Shown here one piece after another: positions 34,904 to 43,130 of a stretch of 64,000 bases of DNA. The notes below the pieces were generated by a model, which did not search any database, was not told the DNA's origin, and saw nothing but the letters and a program-made list of their open reading frames with translations. The translations under genes and the position numbers were made by a program. Source of the stretch: Qipengyuania gaetbuli (GTDB lineage: Bacteria > Pseudomonadota > Alphaproteobacteria > Sphingomonadales > Sphingomonadaceae); contig NZ_JAIVLR010000001.1 of assembly GCF_020524765.1 (NCBI RefSeq), positions 620,001-684,000 of the forward strand, written 5' to 3'. The first letter of the stretch is position 1. Each line of letters begins with the position of its first letter.

Positions 34904-35241
34904 TGGAATTCGGAGGACCTACCTTTGTCGTCGCCCTCGTCGCGCTCAGCTATGGTGCCTGGGTCATCAACAACTGGGTCCGCGCCAAGCACGGCTACGC
35001 CCTCGAAGACGAATTCGGCGGCAAGACCGAACGGGCCGACAGCGCGGAAGCAAGCAAGCTGCGGACCGAAAACGCGGAACTGCGTGCACTGCTGACCAAG
35101 GTCGAAAAGCGGATGCAGGTGCTCGAGCGGATCGTGACCGACAAGAGCTACAGCGTCGGTGCGGAAATCGAGGCTCTGCGCGACAATAGCAGCGCCGATG
35201 CCGGTGCGCCGCTCAAAATCACCGAAAGGGAGAATGTCTAA
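34903..35241 (+). CDS. PspB-like small membrane/coiled-coil protein, paralog 2
   Basis: 112 aa. An N-terminal membrane segment (TFVVALVALSYGAWVI), then a basic stretch (NWVRAKHGY), then the coiled coil ENAELRALLTKVEKRMQVLE followed by RIVTDKSYSVGAEIEALRD. The ENAELRA segment is repeated in paralog 3. Start and stop are each overlapped by neighbours by one base, so translation is coupled through the array. It ends TERENV, while paralog 1 ends TKRENV, supporting recent duplication. Confidence 0.75.
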   Translation: MEFGGPTFVVALVALSYGAWVINNWVRAKHGYALEDEFGGKTERADSAEASKLRTENAELRALLTKVEKRMQVLERIVTDKSYSVGAEIEALRDNSSADAGAPLKITERENV

Positions 35242-35552
35242 TGGATTTCCCGATCACCGAAACCGCAGTGATCGCCGGCGTGGGTATGCTCACGGTAGGC
35301 TGGCTGATTACCACCTGGATGCGGATCAAGAACGGCTATCCGCTGGAAAGCAGCTGGGGTAAGCCGATCTACCCGAAGAACGATCAGGCGGTGGAGCGCG
35401 TGAAGCTGCTCACGCAGGAGAACGCCGAACTGCGCGCCGAACTTGGCTCGCTCAAGGACCGCCTCGGCAATGTCGAGCGCATCGTGACCGACAGCGGCTA
35501 TCACCTCACCAGCGAGATCGACCGCCTGCGCGACCGTAAGGAAACCAACTGA
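35241..35552 (+). CDS. PspB-like small membrane/coiled-coil protein, paralog 3
   Basis: 103 aa. A hydrophobic segment (AVIAGVGMLTVGWLITTW) is followed by MRIKNGYPLES (compare RAKHGYALED in paralog 2), then ENAELRAELGSLKDRLGNVE and RIVTDSGYHLTSEIDRLRD. Closest in layout to paralog 2. One-base coupling (TAATGG context) with the preceding gene and overlap with the next. Likely anchored in the inner membrane with the coiled coil in the cytoplasm. Confidence 0.75.
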   Translation: MDFPITETAVIAGVGMLTVGWLITTWMRIKNGYPLESSWGKPIYPKNDQAVERVKLLTQENAELRAELGSLKDRLGNVERIVTDSGYHLTSEIDRLRDRKETN

Positions 35553-35866
35553 TGGACGCCAATCTGCTCGTCATTTTCGGCTTCGTACTGGTTATCTCGA
35601 CCCTCGCTTTCGCGACCGGGATCGTGATCCACCGCAGCCAGGTCCGGCATGAAGAGCGCAAGCTCGAACTGCAGGCCCGCGCGGAAGAGGCGAAGGCGGA
35701 ACAGGCCCGCTTCACCAAGGGCGACTACGGCACGCTTGAAGAGCGGGTCCGGGTCCTCGAGCGCATCGCGACTGACAGCAACCACGCTCTCGCCTCGCAG
35801 ATCGACGAACTGCGCGACCTGCAGGCGATCGAGGACCGCACCGCACCGCGCGAGGCAGCACGATGA
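35552..35866 (+). CDS. PspB-like small membrane/coiled-coil protein, paralog 4
   Basis: 104 aa. An N-terminal membrane helix (LLVIFGFVLVISTLAFATGI), a charged Glu/Ala/Arg helix (EERKLELQARAEEAKAEQAR) and the tail GTLEERVRVLERIATDSNHA then SQIDELRD. It carries the ERIATD variant shared with paralog 5, whereas paralogs 1-3 have ERIVTD. The stop overlaps paralog 5 by 4 bases (ATGA). Confidence 0.75.
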   Translation: MDANLLVIFGFVLVISTLAFATGIVIHRSQVRHEERKLELQARAEEAKAEQARFTKGDYGTLEERVRVLERIATDSNHALASQIDELRDLQAIEDRTAPREAAR

Positions 35867-36162
35867 ATTTCTGGACCGCAGTCTTCCTGATCGCCGTCGT
35901 CTTCGCGGTCGCCGAGGTCTTCAAGGCCCGGTACCGCTCGGAAAAAGGCATCACCCGCGACTTCATGGGCAACGAGACCTTCGGCAGCCCGCAGGTCGAC
36001 GAAGCGGCCCAGCGCGAACTGGAAGACCTGCGCGAACGCATCAAGGTGCTCGAACGGATCGCCACCGACGGCAATTCGCTCGACACGACCGAAACGAAAA
36101 GGATCGCTGCCGAAATCGAGGCCCTGCGCGACAAGCAGGCTCCGACCGGCAGCAAGGAATAA
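35863..36162 (+). CDS. PspB-like small membrane/coiled-coil protein, paralog 5
   Basis: 99 aa. A membrane helix (AVFLIAVVFAVAEVFKA), a short linker with GITRDFMGNETFG, and the coiled tail LEDLRERIKVLERIATDGNS followed, after a slightly longer insertion, by AAEIEALRDKQ. The insertion (LDTTETKR) distinguishes it from the others. Followed by a 24-base gap holding an AAGGAGG ribosome-binding site for paralog 6. Confidence 0.75.
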   Translation: MNFWTAVFLIAVVFAVAEVFKARYRSEKGITRDFMGNETFGSPQVDEAAQRELEDLRERIKVLERIATDGNSLDTTETKRIAAEIEALRDKQAPTGSKE

Positions 36163-36186
36163 CACGGTCAAGGAGGACATGGGGAA

Positions 36187-36423
36187 ATGTTCGAACCGAC
36201 TATCGTCGTCGCGGCAGCTTCGCTGATCGGCCTGGTCATCGTGGCGGGAGCCCTGCTCCGCGCGTGGCATGACTGGATGGAGTACAAGCGCCGCGAACTC
36301 GAACGCGAGGATGGCCCGCGCGAAGACGAAGGCAGCGCTATGGGCGCCGCCCGGATCGAGCTCGCCGACCTGCGCGAACGCATCAAGAAGCTCGAGGCGA
36401 TTGCCAGCGGGGTGGACCTGTGA
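36187..36423 (+). CDS. PspB-like small membrane/coiled-coil protein, paralog 6 (short)
   Basis: 78 aa. A membrane helix (TIVVAAASLIGLVIVAGALL), an acidic/basic linker and ELADLRERIKKLEAIASGVD at the C-terminus. It stops right after the LE-I core and lacks the EIEALRD end, so it is closest to standard PspB in size and layout (compare RIQALESIL in E. coli PspB). Its TGA overlaps the GTG of the next small gene by 4 bases (GTGA). Confidence 0.75.
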   Translation: MFEPTIVVAAASLIGLVIVAGALLRAWHDWMEYKRRELEREDGPREDEGSAMGAARIELADLRERIKKLEAIASGVDL

Positions 36424-36593
36424 GCGCGACCAACAACGCCGCGCAGGCCGGCATCGGCCTTGGGAGCGCCATCGCGGTCGCCATCTCGTGGAGCCAGCAC
36501 CAGTCGATCCTCTGGGCCATCCTCCAGGGCTTCTTCGGATGGTTCTACGTCATCTATTATGCATTCACCCGTCCCGGCGGGCTGTCCGGCTGA
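36420..36593 (+). CDS. 57-aa membrane peptide, last gene of the psp operon
   Basis: A GTG start overlapping the stop of paralog 6 by 4 bases opens a frame of 57 codons. It contains two hydrophobic stretches (AGIGLGSAIAVAISW; ILWAILQGFFGWFYVIYYAF) and ends TRPGGLSG. G/C third positions fit coding DNA. It lacks the coiled tail of the preceding genes. I do not recognise a family with certainty; its aromatic second helix is compatible with a small inner-membrane subunit. Easily missed because of its size and GTG start. Confidence 0.65.
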   Translation: MSATNNAAQAGIGLGSAIAVAISWSQHQSILWAILQGFFGWFYVIYYAFTRPGGLSG

Positions 36594-36636
36594 CGCCGAT
36601 GGACGCAGCGTGTTTCGCTGGCTAGATGCCGCGCCC

Positions 36637-37044
36637 ATGCGCACTCTTTCCGACATTGCCGAAGAATACGACTTTCTCGAAGGCGACGAACGCTATCGCC
36701 TGCTGATCGAGCTGGGCCGCGAGCTCGAGCCCATGCCCGACGCGCTCAAGACCGATGCGACGCTGGTTCGCGGGTGTTCCGCCGCAGTCTGGGTCTATCC
36801 CACCGGCGACGCGGAGCGGCTGCATTTCCTTGCCGACAGCAATGCGGCCATCACCAAGGGCATCGTGTCGCTCGTCATCGCAGCCGTGCAGGACAAGCCG
36901 GCGGCGGAAGTGGCGCAGATGGACGTGACCGCCGCGCTCGAACCCTTCGACCTCAGGAACCAGCTGTCGAGCAACCGCACGCAGGGCGTGCCCAACATGA
37001 TCGCGCTCGTGAAAGAGCATGCGGCGCGGATAGCTGCGGGGTAG
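36637..37044 (+). CDS. sufE: SufE family cysteine desulfurase sulfur acceptor
   Basis: Accepts persulfide from SufS and stimulates Fe-S cluster assembly (135 aa). The sulfur-accepting cysteine is in TLVRGCSAAVWVYP (about C46). RYRLLIELGRELEPMPDALK and the C-terminal RTQGVPNMIALVKEHA are family-typical. The ATG at 36637 begins the conserved MRTLSDIAEEY. It follows the psp operon by about 40 bases but belongs functionally with BolA and glutaredoxin genes further on. Confidence 0.95.
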   Translation: MRTLSDIAEEYDFLEGDERYRLLIELGRELEPMPDALKTDATLVRGCSAAVWVYPTGDAERLHFLADSNAAITKGIVSLVIAAVQDKPAAEVAQMDVTAALEPFDLRNQLSSNRTQGVPNMIALVKEHAARIAAG

Positions 37045-37045
37045 G

Positions 37046-37396
37046 ATGCGCCGGCACATCTACCGCGCATTCGGTTTCCTTGCCGTCGGCCTCGGCGCGA
37101 TCGGCGCGTTCCTGCCGATCATGCCGACCGTGCCGTTCCTGCTGCTGGCGGTTTATTTCTTCGCCCGTTCCAGCCCGGAACTGGAAAAGAAGATCCTCGA
37201 CCACCCTCACTGGGGTCCGCAGGTGCTCGACTGGCGCGAGCGGCGCGCCATCAGTCGGCGTGCAAAGACGATGGCGATCGGCGCAATGTCGGCCGGCGCG
37301 GTATTCACCTGGTTCACGCTGGGCGCGCCCTGGTACTACATCTCGCTCGCAATCCTCGTGGTCGCCGGAAGCTGGATCGCAACGCGCAACGAATAG
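37046..37396 (+). CDS. DUF454 (YbaN family) membrane protein
   Basis: A 116-aa inner-membrane protein with two N-terminal hydrophobic segments and a C-terminal pair. The family signature GAIGAFLPIMPTVPFLLLAVYFFARSSP is evident, followed by HPHWGPQVLDWRERRAISRRAK. Function unknown. It starts one base after sufE, so it is co-transcribed. Confidence 0.9.
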   Translation: MRRHIYRAFGFLAVGLGAIGAFLPIMPTVPFLLLAVYFFARSSPELEKKILDHPHWGPQVLDWRERRAISRRAKTMAIGAMSAGAVFTWFTLGAPWYYISLAILVVAGSWIATRNE

Positions 37397-37472
37397 GTTC
37401 GCGGGAACGCGCGCAGTTTCAGCCCGTTAGAGTGCCACAAGACGGGAGGGTCGACTAAAAGGAACACCCTCA

Positions 37473-37631
37473 ATGGCAATTCTGATTCTCATCGCCACGA
37501 TCCTGCTTCCCCCGCTCGGCGTGGCAGCCAAGCACGGCCTCGGCGCGACGACGCTGCTCAACCTGGTGCTGACGCTGCTGGGCTTCATTCCGGGCCTCAT
37601 TCACGGTCTCTACGTGAACTACGCCCGCTAA
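37473..37631 (+). CDS. YqaE/Pmp3 family membrane peptide
   Basis: 52 aa, two hydrophobic helices joined by a short basic turn: LILIATILLPPLGVAAKHG and LLNLVLTLLGFIPGLIHGLY. This is the Pmp3/YqaE signature (PPLGV, then GFIPG.IH..Y). Small stress-associated plasma-membrane proteins of this kind affect membrane potential in yeast; the bacterial role is open. AAAAGGA lies upstream of the ATG. It is followed by a strong terminator. Confidence 0.93.
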   Translation: MAILILIATILLPPLGVAAKHGLGATTLLNLVLTLLGFIPGLIHGLYVNYAR

Positions 37632-37651
37632 GAGCGGTCAGGAATTAAGGG

Positions 37652-37680
37652 AAGCGCCGGGGCCTCAGGCTCCGGCGCTT
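37652..37680. terminator. bidirectional terminator between the YqaE gene and crtZ
   Basis: Stem AAGCGCCGG/CCGGCGCTT with an 11-base loop. The hairpin overlaps the crtZ stop codon (37665-37667) and can serve both convergent transcripts. Confidence 0.8.
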
Positions 37681-38165
37681 TCACGTACGACCGCGATACC
37701 AGCTTCCTTCTGGGCCTTGAGTTCCGCCTTCAGCCTGGCCGGATCTCGCGCGAAGACGAAGCCGAAGCTGACGCCGCCTTCCTTGCCGATGGTCGCGTGG
37801 TGCAGCTTGTGCGCCTGCACCAGCCGCTTGGCGTAGCCCTTCTTCGGGACCCAGCGGAAATAGCGCTGGTGGACGAGCCCGTCGTGCACCAGCGTGTAGA
37901 TCACGCCGTAGCAGGTGATGCCGAAAGCGATCCACCACAGCTGGTCCGACACGACATAACCGATTGCGAACATCGCGAAGACGATCGTGCCGAAGGTGAC
38001 CGCATAGAGGTCGTTCTTCTCGAAAGTATTGTCGTGTGGCTCGTGATGGTCGCGGTGCCAGCCCCAGCCCCAGCCGTGCATGATGTATTTGTGCGCCCAC
38101 CAGGCGAACAGTTCCATGCCGACGATCGACAGGAACACGGTCAGGAGAATGGCAGGCAGGCTCAT
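37665..38165 (-). CDS. crtZ: beta-carotene 3-hydroxylase CrtZ
   Basis: A non-heme di-iron membrane hydroxylase that adds the 3-OH to beta-ionone rings (166 aa). All four His motifs are present: HKYIMH (about residue 25), HRDHH, HDGLVH and HKLHH. FEKNDLYAVTFG is typical. It overlaps crtW by 4 bases, so the pair would convert beta-carotene to astaxanthin-type ketocarotenoids. The start at 38165 begins the first membrane helix (SLPAILLTVFLSIVG). Confidence 0.95.
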   Translation of the reverse strand: MSLPAILLTVFLSIVGMELFAWWAHKYIMHGWGWGWHRDHHEPHDNTFEKNDLYAVTFGTIVFAMFAIGYVVSDQLWWIAFGITCYGVIYTLVHDGLVHQRYFRWVPKKGYAKRLVQAHKLHHATIGKEGGVSFGFVFARDPARLKAELKAQKEAGIAVVRESAGA

Positions 38166-38932
38166 GCGTTCAACTCTGTTTGCGACATCGCGCGGCGCGC
38201 CCGCGGAAGGCCCCACCAGGGGACGTGCGGGGCGCGGTGATGTTCGTGATGATAGCCGAAATGGAAGCAGCTGGCGAGCGAGGCGAGCACGCCGAACCCG
38301 TCGCTGCGGGCATTGTGTTCATCAGTAAACCCCGCCCCGTCATGGCGGTGCGGGCGGAAGGTGCCGAAGTAGAACAGCTGCATGGACGAAGCGATGGCGG
38401 GCGCACCGTAGAGGAGAACGATCTTCTCGACCGGAATGCCCAGCACCAGCCAGTAGACGGTCACCACGGTGCTGACGAAAAGGATCGAGCGCCAGCCGAA
38501 ATAGCGCCTGAGGAATGTCGCGTACCACGGCCAGAAGCTGGTCGGGTGCTCGGCGCTGAAGTCGGGGTCACGCTCGGTCCCCGGAGCCTTGTGATGGTCG
38601 AAATGGGCATCGCGCATGCGGGCCCAACCGAAGCCTGCATAAAGGAACAGAAGGCTGCCGCCGATTGCCCCGTTGATGCGTTTGTGTCCCGGCACCAGCG
38701 AGCCGTGCATCGCGTCATGACTGACGATGAAGAGACCCACCGAGAGCCAGCATTGCACGAGGGCCATCAGGAGCGCGAAAGGCAGGCTGGTCCAGGTGAG
38801 CTCGAACACGAACATGGCGTAGGCGTGGATCGCCAGCCAGCTTGCCACGATGCCGAACGCAAGGGTCAGGCCGATAGCGGCCTGCCCGCTGCGCGGGGCT
38901 GCCGAAAGCCGGATTTGCTGAGCGCTTGCCAT
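38162..38932 (-). CDS. crtW: beta-carotene 4-ketolase CrtW
   Basis: An integral-membrane di-iron ketolase introducing the 4-keto group (256 aa). The histidine clusters are SHDAMHGSLVPG (H72, H76), DAHFDHHKAPGTERDPDF (H110, H113, H114) and FHFGYHHEHHRAPHVPWWGLP near residue 222. The RDPDF and PWW segments are strongly CrtW-like and separate it from fatty acid desaturases. Transcribed ahead of crtZ with a 4-base overlap. The core crt genes (crtI, crtB, crtY) are not in the window. Confidence 0.95.
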   Translation of the reverse strand: MASAQQIRLSAAPRSGQAAIGLTLAFGIVASWLAIHAYAMFVFELTWTSLPFALLMALVQCWLSVGLFIVSHDAMHGSLVPGHKRINGAIGGSLLFLYAGFGWARMRDAHFDHHKAPGTERDPDFSAEHPTSFWPWYATFLRRYFGWRSILFVSTVVTVYWLVLGIPVEKIVLLYGAPAIASSMQLFYFGTFRPHRHDGAGFTDEHNARSDGFGVLASLASCFHFGYHHEHHRAPHVPWWGLPRARRAMSQTELNA

Positions 38933-38971
38933 GTCGCGAATATAGGGGCCGCTTAGGGCCAGTGCAAAACG

Positions 38972-39394
38972 CTATTCTGCGCGAGCCTTGCGTGCCGAGG
39001 TGAGGCCGAAGAACTTTTCCGCGACTTCGCTGCTGATGCGGGCCGGACGATGGGTTTCGCTGTCGAGGCAGCACCACATGCTCTTCACTTCGGCCAGCAC
39101 GTCTTCGCCGCGGCGAATGACCGTGTTGTAGAAGCTGCGCGCACCCTTGATCTTTTCGAGCACGGTTTCGGCGATCACCTCGTCATCGAGGAAAGCGGGC
39201 TTGCGATAGGTAATCTCGTGCTTGAGCGCGACCCACGCCTTGCTCGCCACCTCTTCTGCCGGCGCCAGCTTCTGCCAGTGCGCGAGCACGACGTCCTGGA
39301 CCCAGCTGAGATAGCGGGCGTTGTTGACGTGCCCCATGAAGTCGATGTCCGTGGGGATGACCTTGATCGGGAAGGCGAATGGCTTTGCTGACAT
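38972..39394 (-). CDS. 4HBT-type acyl-CoA thioesterase
   Basis: A 140-aa hotdog thioesterase of the YbgC/FadM group. The catalytic segment is IPTDIDFMGHVNNARYLSWV (Asp about residue 18, followed by GHVNN). HEITYRKPAFLDDEVIAETV is the typical second block. The acyl substrate is unknown. It lies just upstream of crtW on the same strand and is divergent from leuC, so it may share the crtWZ transcript. Confidence 0.9.
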   Translation of the reverse strand: MSAKPFAFPIKVIPTDIDFMGHVNNARYLSWVQDVVLAHWQKLAPAEEVASKAWVALKHEITYRKPAFLDDEVIAETVLEKIKGARSFYNTVIRRGEDVLAEVKSMWCCLDSETHRPARISSEVAEKFFGLTSARKARAE

Positions 39395-39487
39395 GAGTGT
39401 TAGTAAAGCAGAGAAAGGTTAAGTTTGGAAGACTCTGGAATTGCCTTTTTGCGCGCGTGACAATCGTGCCGCACATCTTGCCCCGAC

Positions 39488-40924
39488 ATGGCCAGCAAAC
39501 CGCGCACACTCTACGAAAAGATCTGGGACGCCCACGTCGTCGAACGCAGCGACGATGGCACCTGCCTGCTCTATATCGACCGGCATCTCGTTCACGAGGT
39601 CACCAGTCCGCAGGCCTTCGAGGCGCTGCGGGTTTCGGGCCGCGCAGTGCGCCGCCCCGACCTGACGCTGGCCGTGCCGGACCACAATTTGCCGACGACC
39701 GCGCGTCTCGATGCTGCCGGCAACCGGCTTCCGATTGCCGATCCGCAGAGCGCCGCGCAGCTCGCCGCGCTCGAAACGAATGCGCCGGCTTTCGGGATCG
39801 ACTATATCGACGCCGTCGCGCCCGAGCAGGGCATCGTCCACGTGGTCGGCCCCGAACAGGGCTTCTCGCTCCCCGGCACGACAATCGTGTGCGGCGACAG
39901 CCATACCGCCGCCCATGGCGGGATCGGCGCGCTGGCTTTCGGCATCGGCACGAGCGAGGTCGAGCATGTCCTGGCGACCCAGACGCTGCTTTTGCGCCAG
40001 AGCAAGACCATGGAAATCCGCGTCGAGGGCGAACTCGGCCCCGGCGTGACGCCGAAGGACCTCATCCTCCACATCATCGGCGTCATCGGAACCGCCGGCG
40101 GCACCGGTCACGTGATCGAATATCGCGGCGATGTGTTCGAACGCATGAGCGTCGAGGGCCGCCTGACCGTGTGCAACATGAGCATCGAAGGCGGCGCGCG
40201 GGCCGGCCTCATCGCGCCCGACGACAAGGTCTTCGCCTATCTGGCAGGACGTAAATACGCGCCGCAGGGCGCCGACTGGGACCGCGCAGTCGAATGGTGG
40301 CGATCGCTAGCCACGGACGCAGGCGCGCAGTTCGACAAGACCGTGGTGATCGACGCCGCCGATATCGAACCGACCGTCAGCTGGGGCACGAGCCCCGAAG
40401 ACGTCGTGCCGATCGGCGGCGCGGTGCCGGCTCCGGAAAGCTTCTCCGACCCGTCCAAGCAACAGGCTGCCCGCAAGAGCCTCGATTACATGGGGCTCGA
40501 ACCCGGCGTGCCGCTGGAAGAGGTCGCCATCGAGAACGTCTTCATAGGTTCGTGCACCAACAGCCGCATCGAGGACCTGCGGGCCGCAGCGGAGGTCCTG
40601 AAGGGCCGCCGGAAAGCGCCAGGCGTGCGCTGGGCGATCGCCGTGCCCGGTTCCGGCCTCGTCAAGCGTCAGGCAGAGGAAGAAGGGCTCGACCGGATCT
40701 TTACCGAAGCCGGTTTCGAATGGCGCGAACCGGGCTGTTCCGCCTGTCTCGCGATGAATCCCGACAAGGTCCCGCCGGGTGAACGCTGCGCTTCGACCAG
40801 CAACCGCAATTTCGTCGGCCGCCAGGGTCCGGGTGCACGCACCCACCTGATGAGCCCCGCCATGGCTGCCGCTGCTGCGGTTACGGGACGGCTTACCGAC
40901 GTTCGCAAGCTGGTCGGCTCGTAA
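39488..40924 (+). CDS. leuC: 3-isopropylmalate dehydratase large subunit
   Basis: A leucine biosynthesis aconitase-family enzyme (478 aa). Fe-S ligand cysteines are visible in [14 protein letters not shown] and in [15 protein letters not shown]. The active-site [20 protein letters not shown] follows the N-terminal [18 protein letters not shown], the usual start. It forms a pair with leuD, separated by a 52-aa gene. Confidence 0.97.
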   Translation: MASKPRTLYEKIWDAHVVERSDDGTCLLYIDRHLVHEVTSPQAFEALRVSGRAVRRPDLTLAVPDHNLPTTARLDAAGNRLPIADPQSAAQLAALETNAPAFGIDYIDAVAPEQGIVHVVGPEQGFSLPGTTIVCGDSHTAAHGGIGALAFGIGTSEVEHVLATQTLLLRQSKTMEIRVEGELGPGVTPKDLILHIIGVIGTAGGTGHVIEYRGDVFERMSVEGRLTVCNMSIEGGARAGLIAPDDKVFAYLAGRKYAPQGADWDRAVEWWRSLATDAGAQFDKTVVIDAADIEPTVSWGTSPEDVVPIGGAVPAPESFSDPSKQQAARKSLDYMGLEPGVPLEEVAIENVFIGSCTNSRIEDLRAAAEVLKGRRKAPGVRWAIAVPGSGLVKRQAEEEGLDRIFTEAGFEWREPGCSACLAMNPDKVPPGERCASTSNRNFVGRQGPGARTHLMSPAMAAAAAVTGRLTDVRKLVGS

Positions 40925-40964
40925 CCCTCTTGCCCTTCCCCGTTCGCCATCCCATGAGGGCAGC

Positions 40965-41123
40965 ATGACCAAGCTACCCAAAGGCAAGGCCGCCATCGCC
41001 GGTGCGATCGGTTCGGCCGCAATCGCCGCAGCGCTGCTCTATGCGAACAAGCGCCGCGAAAAGAAAAACCAGCCCAAGCAGCCCGGACCGATCCCTTCGG
41101 GCGAGAAACCGGAGACAGATTGA
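40965..41123 (+). CDS. 52-aa basic membrane-anchored peptide between leuC and leuD
   Basis: It begins [20 protein letters not shown], with one hydrophobic segment ([17 protein letters not shown]) followed by a very basic, Pro-rich tail ([20 protein letters not shown]). The start is preceded by GAGGG. Its TGA shares a base with the leuD ATG (TGATG), so it is translationally coupled to leuD. No family recognised. Not part of the known isomerase; possibly a small membrane protein carried in the operon. Confidence 0.65.
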   Translation: MTKLPKGKAAIAGAIGSAAIAAALLYANKRREKKNQPKQPGPIPSGEKPETD

Positions 41124-41728
41124 TGGACAAGGTGTCGACCATTGCAGGTCGGGCGATCCCGCTGGGGCTCAAAAATGTCGACACCGACGTCATCATTCCC
41201 GCGCACTGGTTGAAGACGGTCAGCCGCGAGGGACTTGGCAAGGGCGCGTTCGAAACGATCCGCCAGGCGCCGGGCAATCCTTTCGATGTAGAGGATTTCG
41301 CCGGTGCCCCTATCCTGATCGCTGGCGACAATTTCGGCTGCGGGTCCAGCCGCGAACATGCCGCTTGGGCAATGCTCGACCTTGGCATCCGCGCGGTAAT
41401 CGCTCCGAGCTTTTCGGACATCTACTCGGGCAATGCCTTCAAGAACGGCATCCTGACCGTTGTCCTGCCGCCCGAACAGGTCGATCGCCTGCTCGAAGTG
41501 GCCAAGGATCACCCGATCACGGTGGACCTTGAAACCCAGACCGTCACCACGCCCTTCCAGGACCGCTTCGAATTCGAAGTGGACCCGTTCCGCAAGCACT
41601 GCCTGCTCGAAGGGCTGGACGAAATCGGCCTCACGCTCGAAAGCGTCGGCGCCATCGAAAATCACGAGAGAAAGCGCGCGGCGGACCTGCCCTGGCTCGA
41701 CGCGCCGCAGAGGAGAGATGCAGCATGA
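41123..41728 (+). CDS. leuD: 3-isopropylmalate dehydratase small subunit
   Basis: The swivel-domain partner of LeuC (201 aa). Visible are [40 protein letters not shown] and [17 protein letters not shown], all characteristic of LeuD. The start at 41123 matches the usual N-terminus. It overlaps the downstream oxidoreductase gene by 4 bases. Confidence 0.97.
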   Translation: MDKVSTIAGRAIPLGLKNVDTDVIIPAHWLKTVSREGLGKGAFETIRQAPGNPFDVEDFAGAPILIAGDNFGCGSSREHAAWAMLDLGIRAVIAPSFSDIYSGNAFKNGILTVVLPPEQVDRLLEVAKDHPITVDLETQTVTTPFQDRFEFEVDPFRKHCLLEGLDEIGLTLESVGAIENHERKRAADLPWLDAPQRRDAA

Positions 41729-42723
41729 AAGCAGTCCTGTCGAAAAAGGTCGGCGGCCCCGAAACCCTTGTCGTAGAGGACATTGCAGAGCCCGTGCCCG
41801 GCGCGGGCGAGGTGCTGATCAAGGTCGCCGCCTGTGCGATCAATTTCCCCGACACGCTGATCATCCGCGACATGTACCAGTTCAAGCCGCCCCGCCCTTT
41901 CAGCCCGGGCGGCGAAATCTCGGGCACGATCGAGGCGCTGGGTGAAGGTGTCGAAGGCTTTGCCGTCGGCGACCGGGTGATCTGCGGCGTCGGTAATGGC
42001 GGCCTGCAGGAAAAGGTCGCGGTTTCCGCCGCCCGCCTGTTCCGCGTGCCCGACGGTATCGATCTCGTGCAGGCATCGGCACTGCTCATGACCTACGGTA
42101 CGACCATTCACGGCCTGAAAGACCGCGGCGACATCAAGGAAGGCGAAACCGTCCTCGTCCTCGGCGCTGCCGGCGGCGTCGGCCTCTCCGCTGTCGAACT
42201 GGCCAAGGCCTATGGCTGCCGCGTGGTCGCAGCTGTCTCGACCGAAGAGAAAGGTGAGGTCGCCAGGAAAGCGGGCGCGGACGATGTCGTCGTCTACCCC
42301 CGCGCTCCGTTCGACAAGGACCAGTCCAAAGCGCTGGCGCAGGCATTCAAGGATGCGGTCGGCCCGAACGGCGCGGACATCGTCTACGACATCGTCGGCG
42401 GCGACTATTCCGAACCGGCGCTGCGCTCCATCGCGTGGGAAGGCCGCTTCCTCGTCATCGGTTTCCCCGCCGGTATCGCCAAGATGCCGCTCAATCTCAC
42501 CCTGCTGAAGAGCTGCGACATCCGCGGCGTGTTCTGGGGCGCGTTCACCGCGCGCGAGCCCAAGCGCAACAACGCCAATATCGCCGAGCTGTTCGACCTC
42601 TGGAAGGCCGGCAAGATCAACCCGCTGGTCAGCGAAACCTATCCGATCGACCGGGCTCACGAAGCCATCGCCAAGCTTGAGAACCGCGGCGCGATCGGAA
42701 AGCTAGTGGTGACGATGGACTGA
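41725..42723 (+). CDS. NADPH:quinone oxidoreductase family protein
   Basis: A zinc-independent medium-chain dehydrogenase/reductase (332 aa). The GroES-like N-terminal half has [12 protein letters not shown] and [15 protein letters not shown]. The Rossmann half has [20 protein letters not shown] near residue 145 and a terminal [17 protein letters not shown]. No zinc-ligand cysteine pattern is seen. Quinone or enoyl substrates are both possible. Translationally coupled to leuD but without an obvious leucine-pathway role. Confidence 0.88.
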   Translation: MKAVLSKKVGGPETLVVEDIAEPVPGAGEVLIKVAACAINFPDTLIIRDMYQFKPPRPFSPGGEISGTIEALGEGVEGFAVGDRVICGVGNGGLQEKVAVSAARLFRVPDGIDLVQASALLMTYGTTIHGLKDRGDIKEGETVLVLGAAGGVGLSAVELAKAYGCRVVAAVSTEEKGEVARKAGADDVVVYPRAPFDKDQSKALAQAFKDAVGPNGADIVYDIVGGDYSEPALRSIAWEGRFLVIGFPAGIAKMPLNLTLLKSCDIRGVFWGAFTAREPKRNNANIAELFDLWKAGKINPLVSETYPIDRAHEAIAKLENRGAIGKLVVTMD

Positions 42724-42799
42724 TTTTGCCTGTCGGGGGCCTTGCCGCTCGGCGGCAGCACCCCTATTCGGCAAGGCAGCTTCTTCCAAGGGGATAGAC

Positions 42800-43126
42800 A
42801 TGACCGACTTCAAGGATCGCGAACGCGGCGAGGAAACCAAGTTCGCATTCGACCAGGAAACCGAATTCAAGATCGCGGCGCGCCGCAACCGCCTGCTGGG
42901 CGAATGGGCTGCCGGCCTGATGGGCCTGACCGAGGAAGAAACCGACGCCTACAAGAAGGCCGTCGTCCAGGCAGACTTCGAGGAAGCGGGTGACGAGGAC
43001 GTGATCCGCAAGCTGCTCGGCGATCTGACTGCCGCGGAATGCGATATCAGCGAAGCCGATATCCGCTCCAAGGTCGAGGAATGCGCCGTCGAGGCACGCC
43101 GCCAGTTCATGACCGATCAGAAGTAA
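42800..43126 (+). CDS. ATPase inhibitor subunit zeta (DUF1476)
   Basis: A 108-aa alpha-helical protein of the DUF1476 family. The Paracoccus homolog is the zeta subunit, which inhibits ATP hydrolysis by the F1 rotor. The inhibitory N-terminal region FKDRERGEETKFAFDQETEF and the body ARRNRLLGEWAAGLMGLTEE are conserved. It is preceded by AAGGGG. It lies 5 bases upstream of bolA. Confidence 0.92.
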   Translation: MTDFKDRERGEETKFAFDQETEFKIAARRNRLLGEWAAGLMGLTEEETDAYKKAVVQADFEEAGDEDVIRKLLGDLTAAECDISEADIRSKVEECAVEARRQFMTDQK

Positions 43127-43130
43127 TCCC

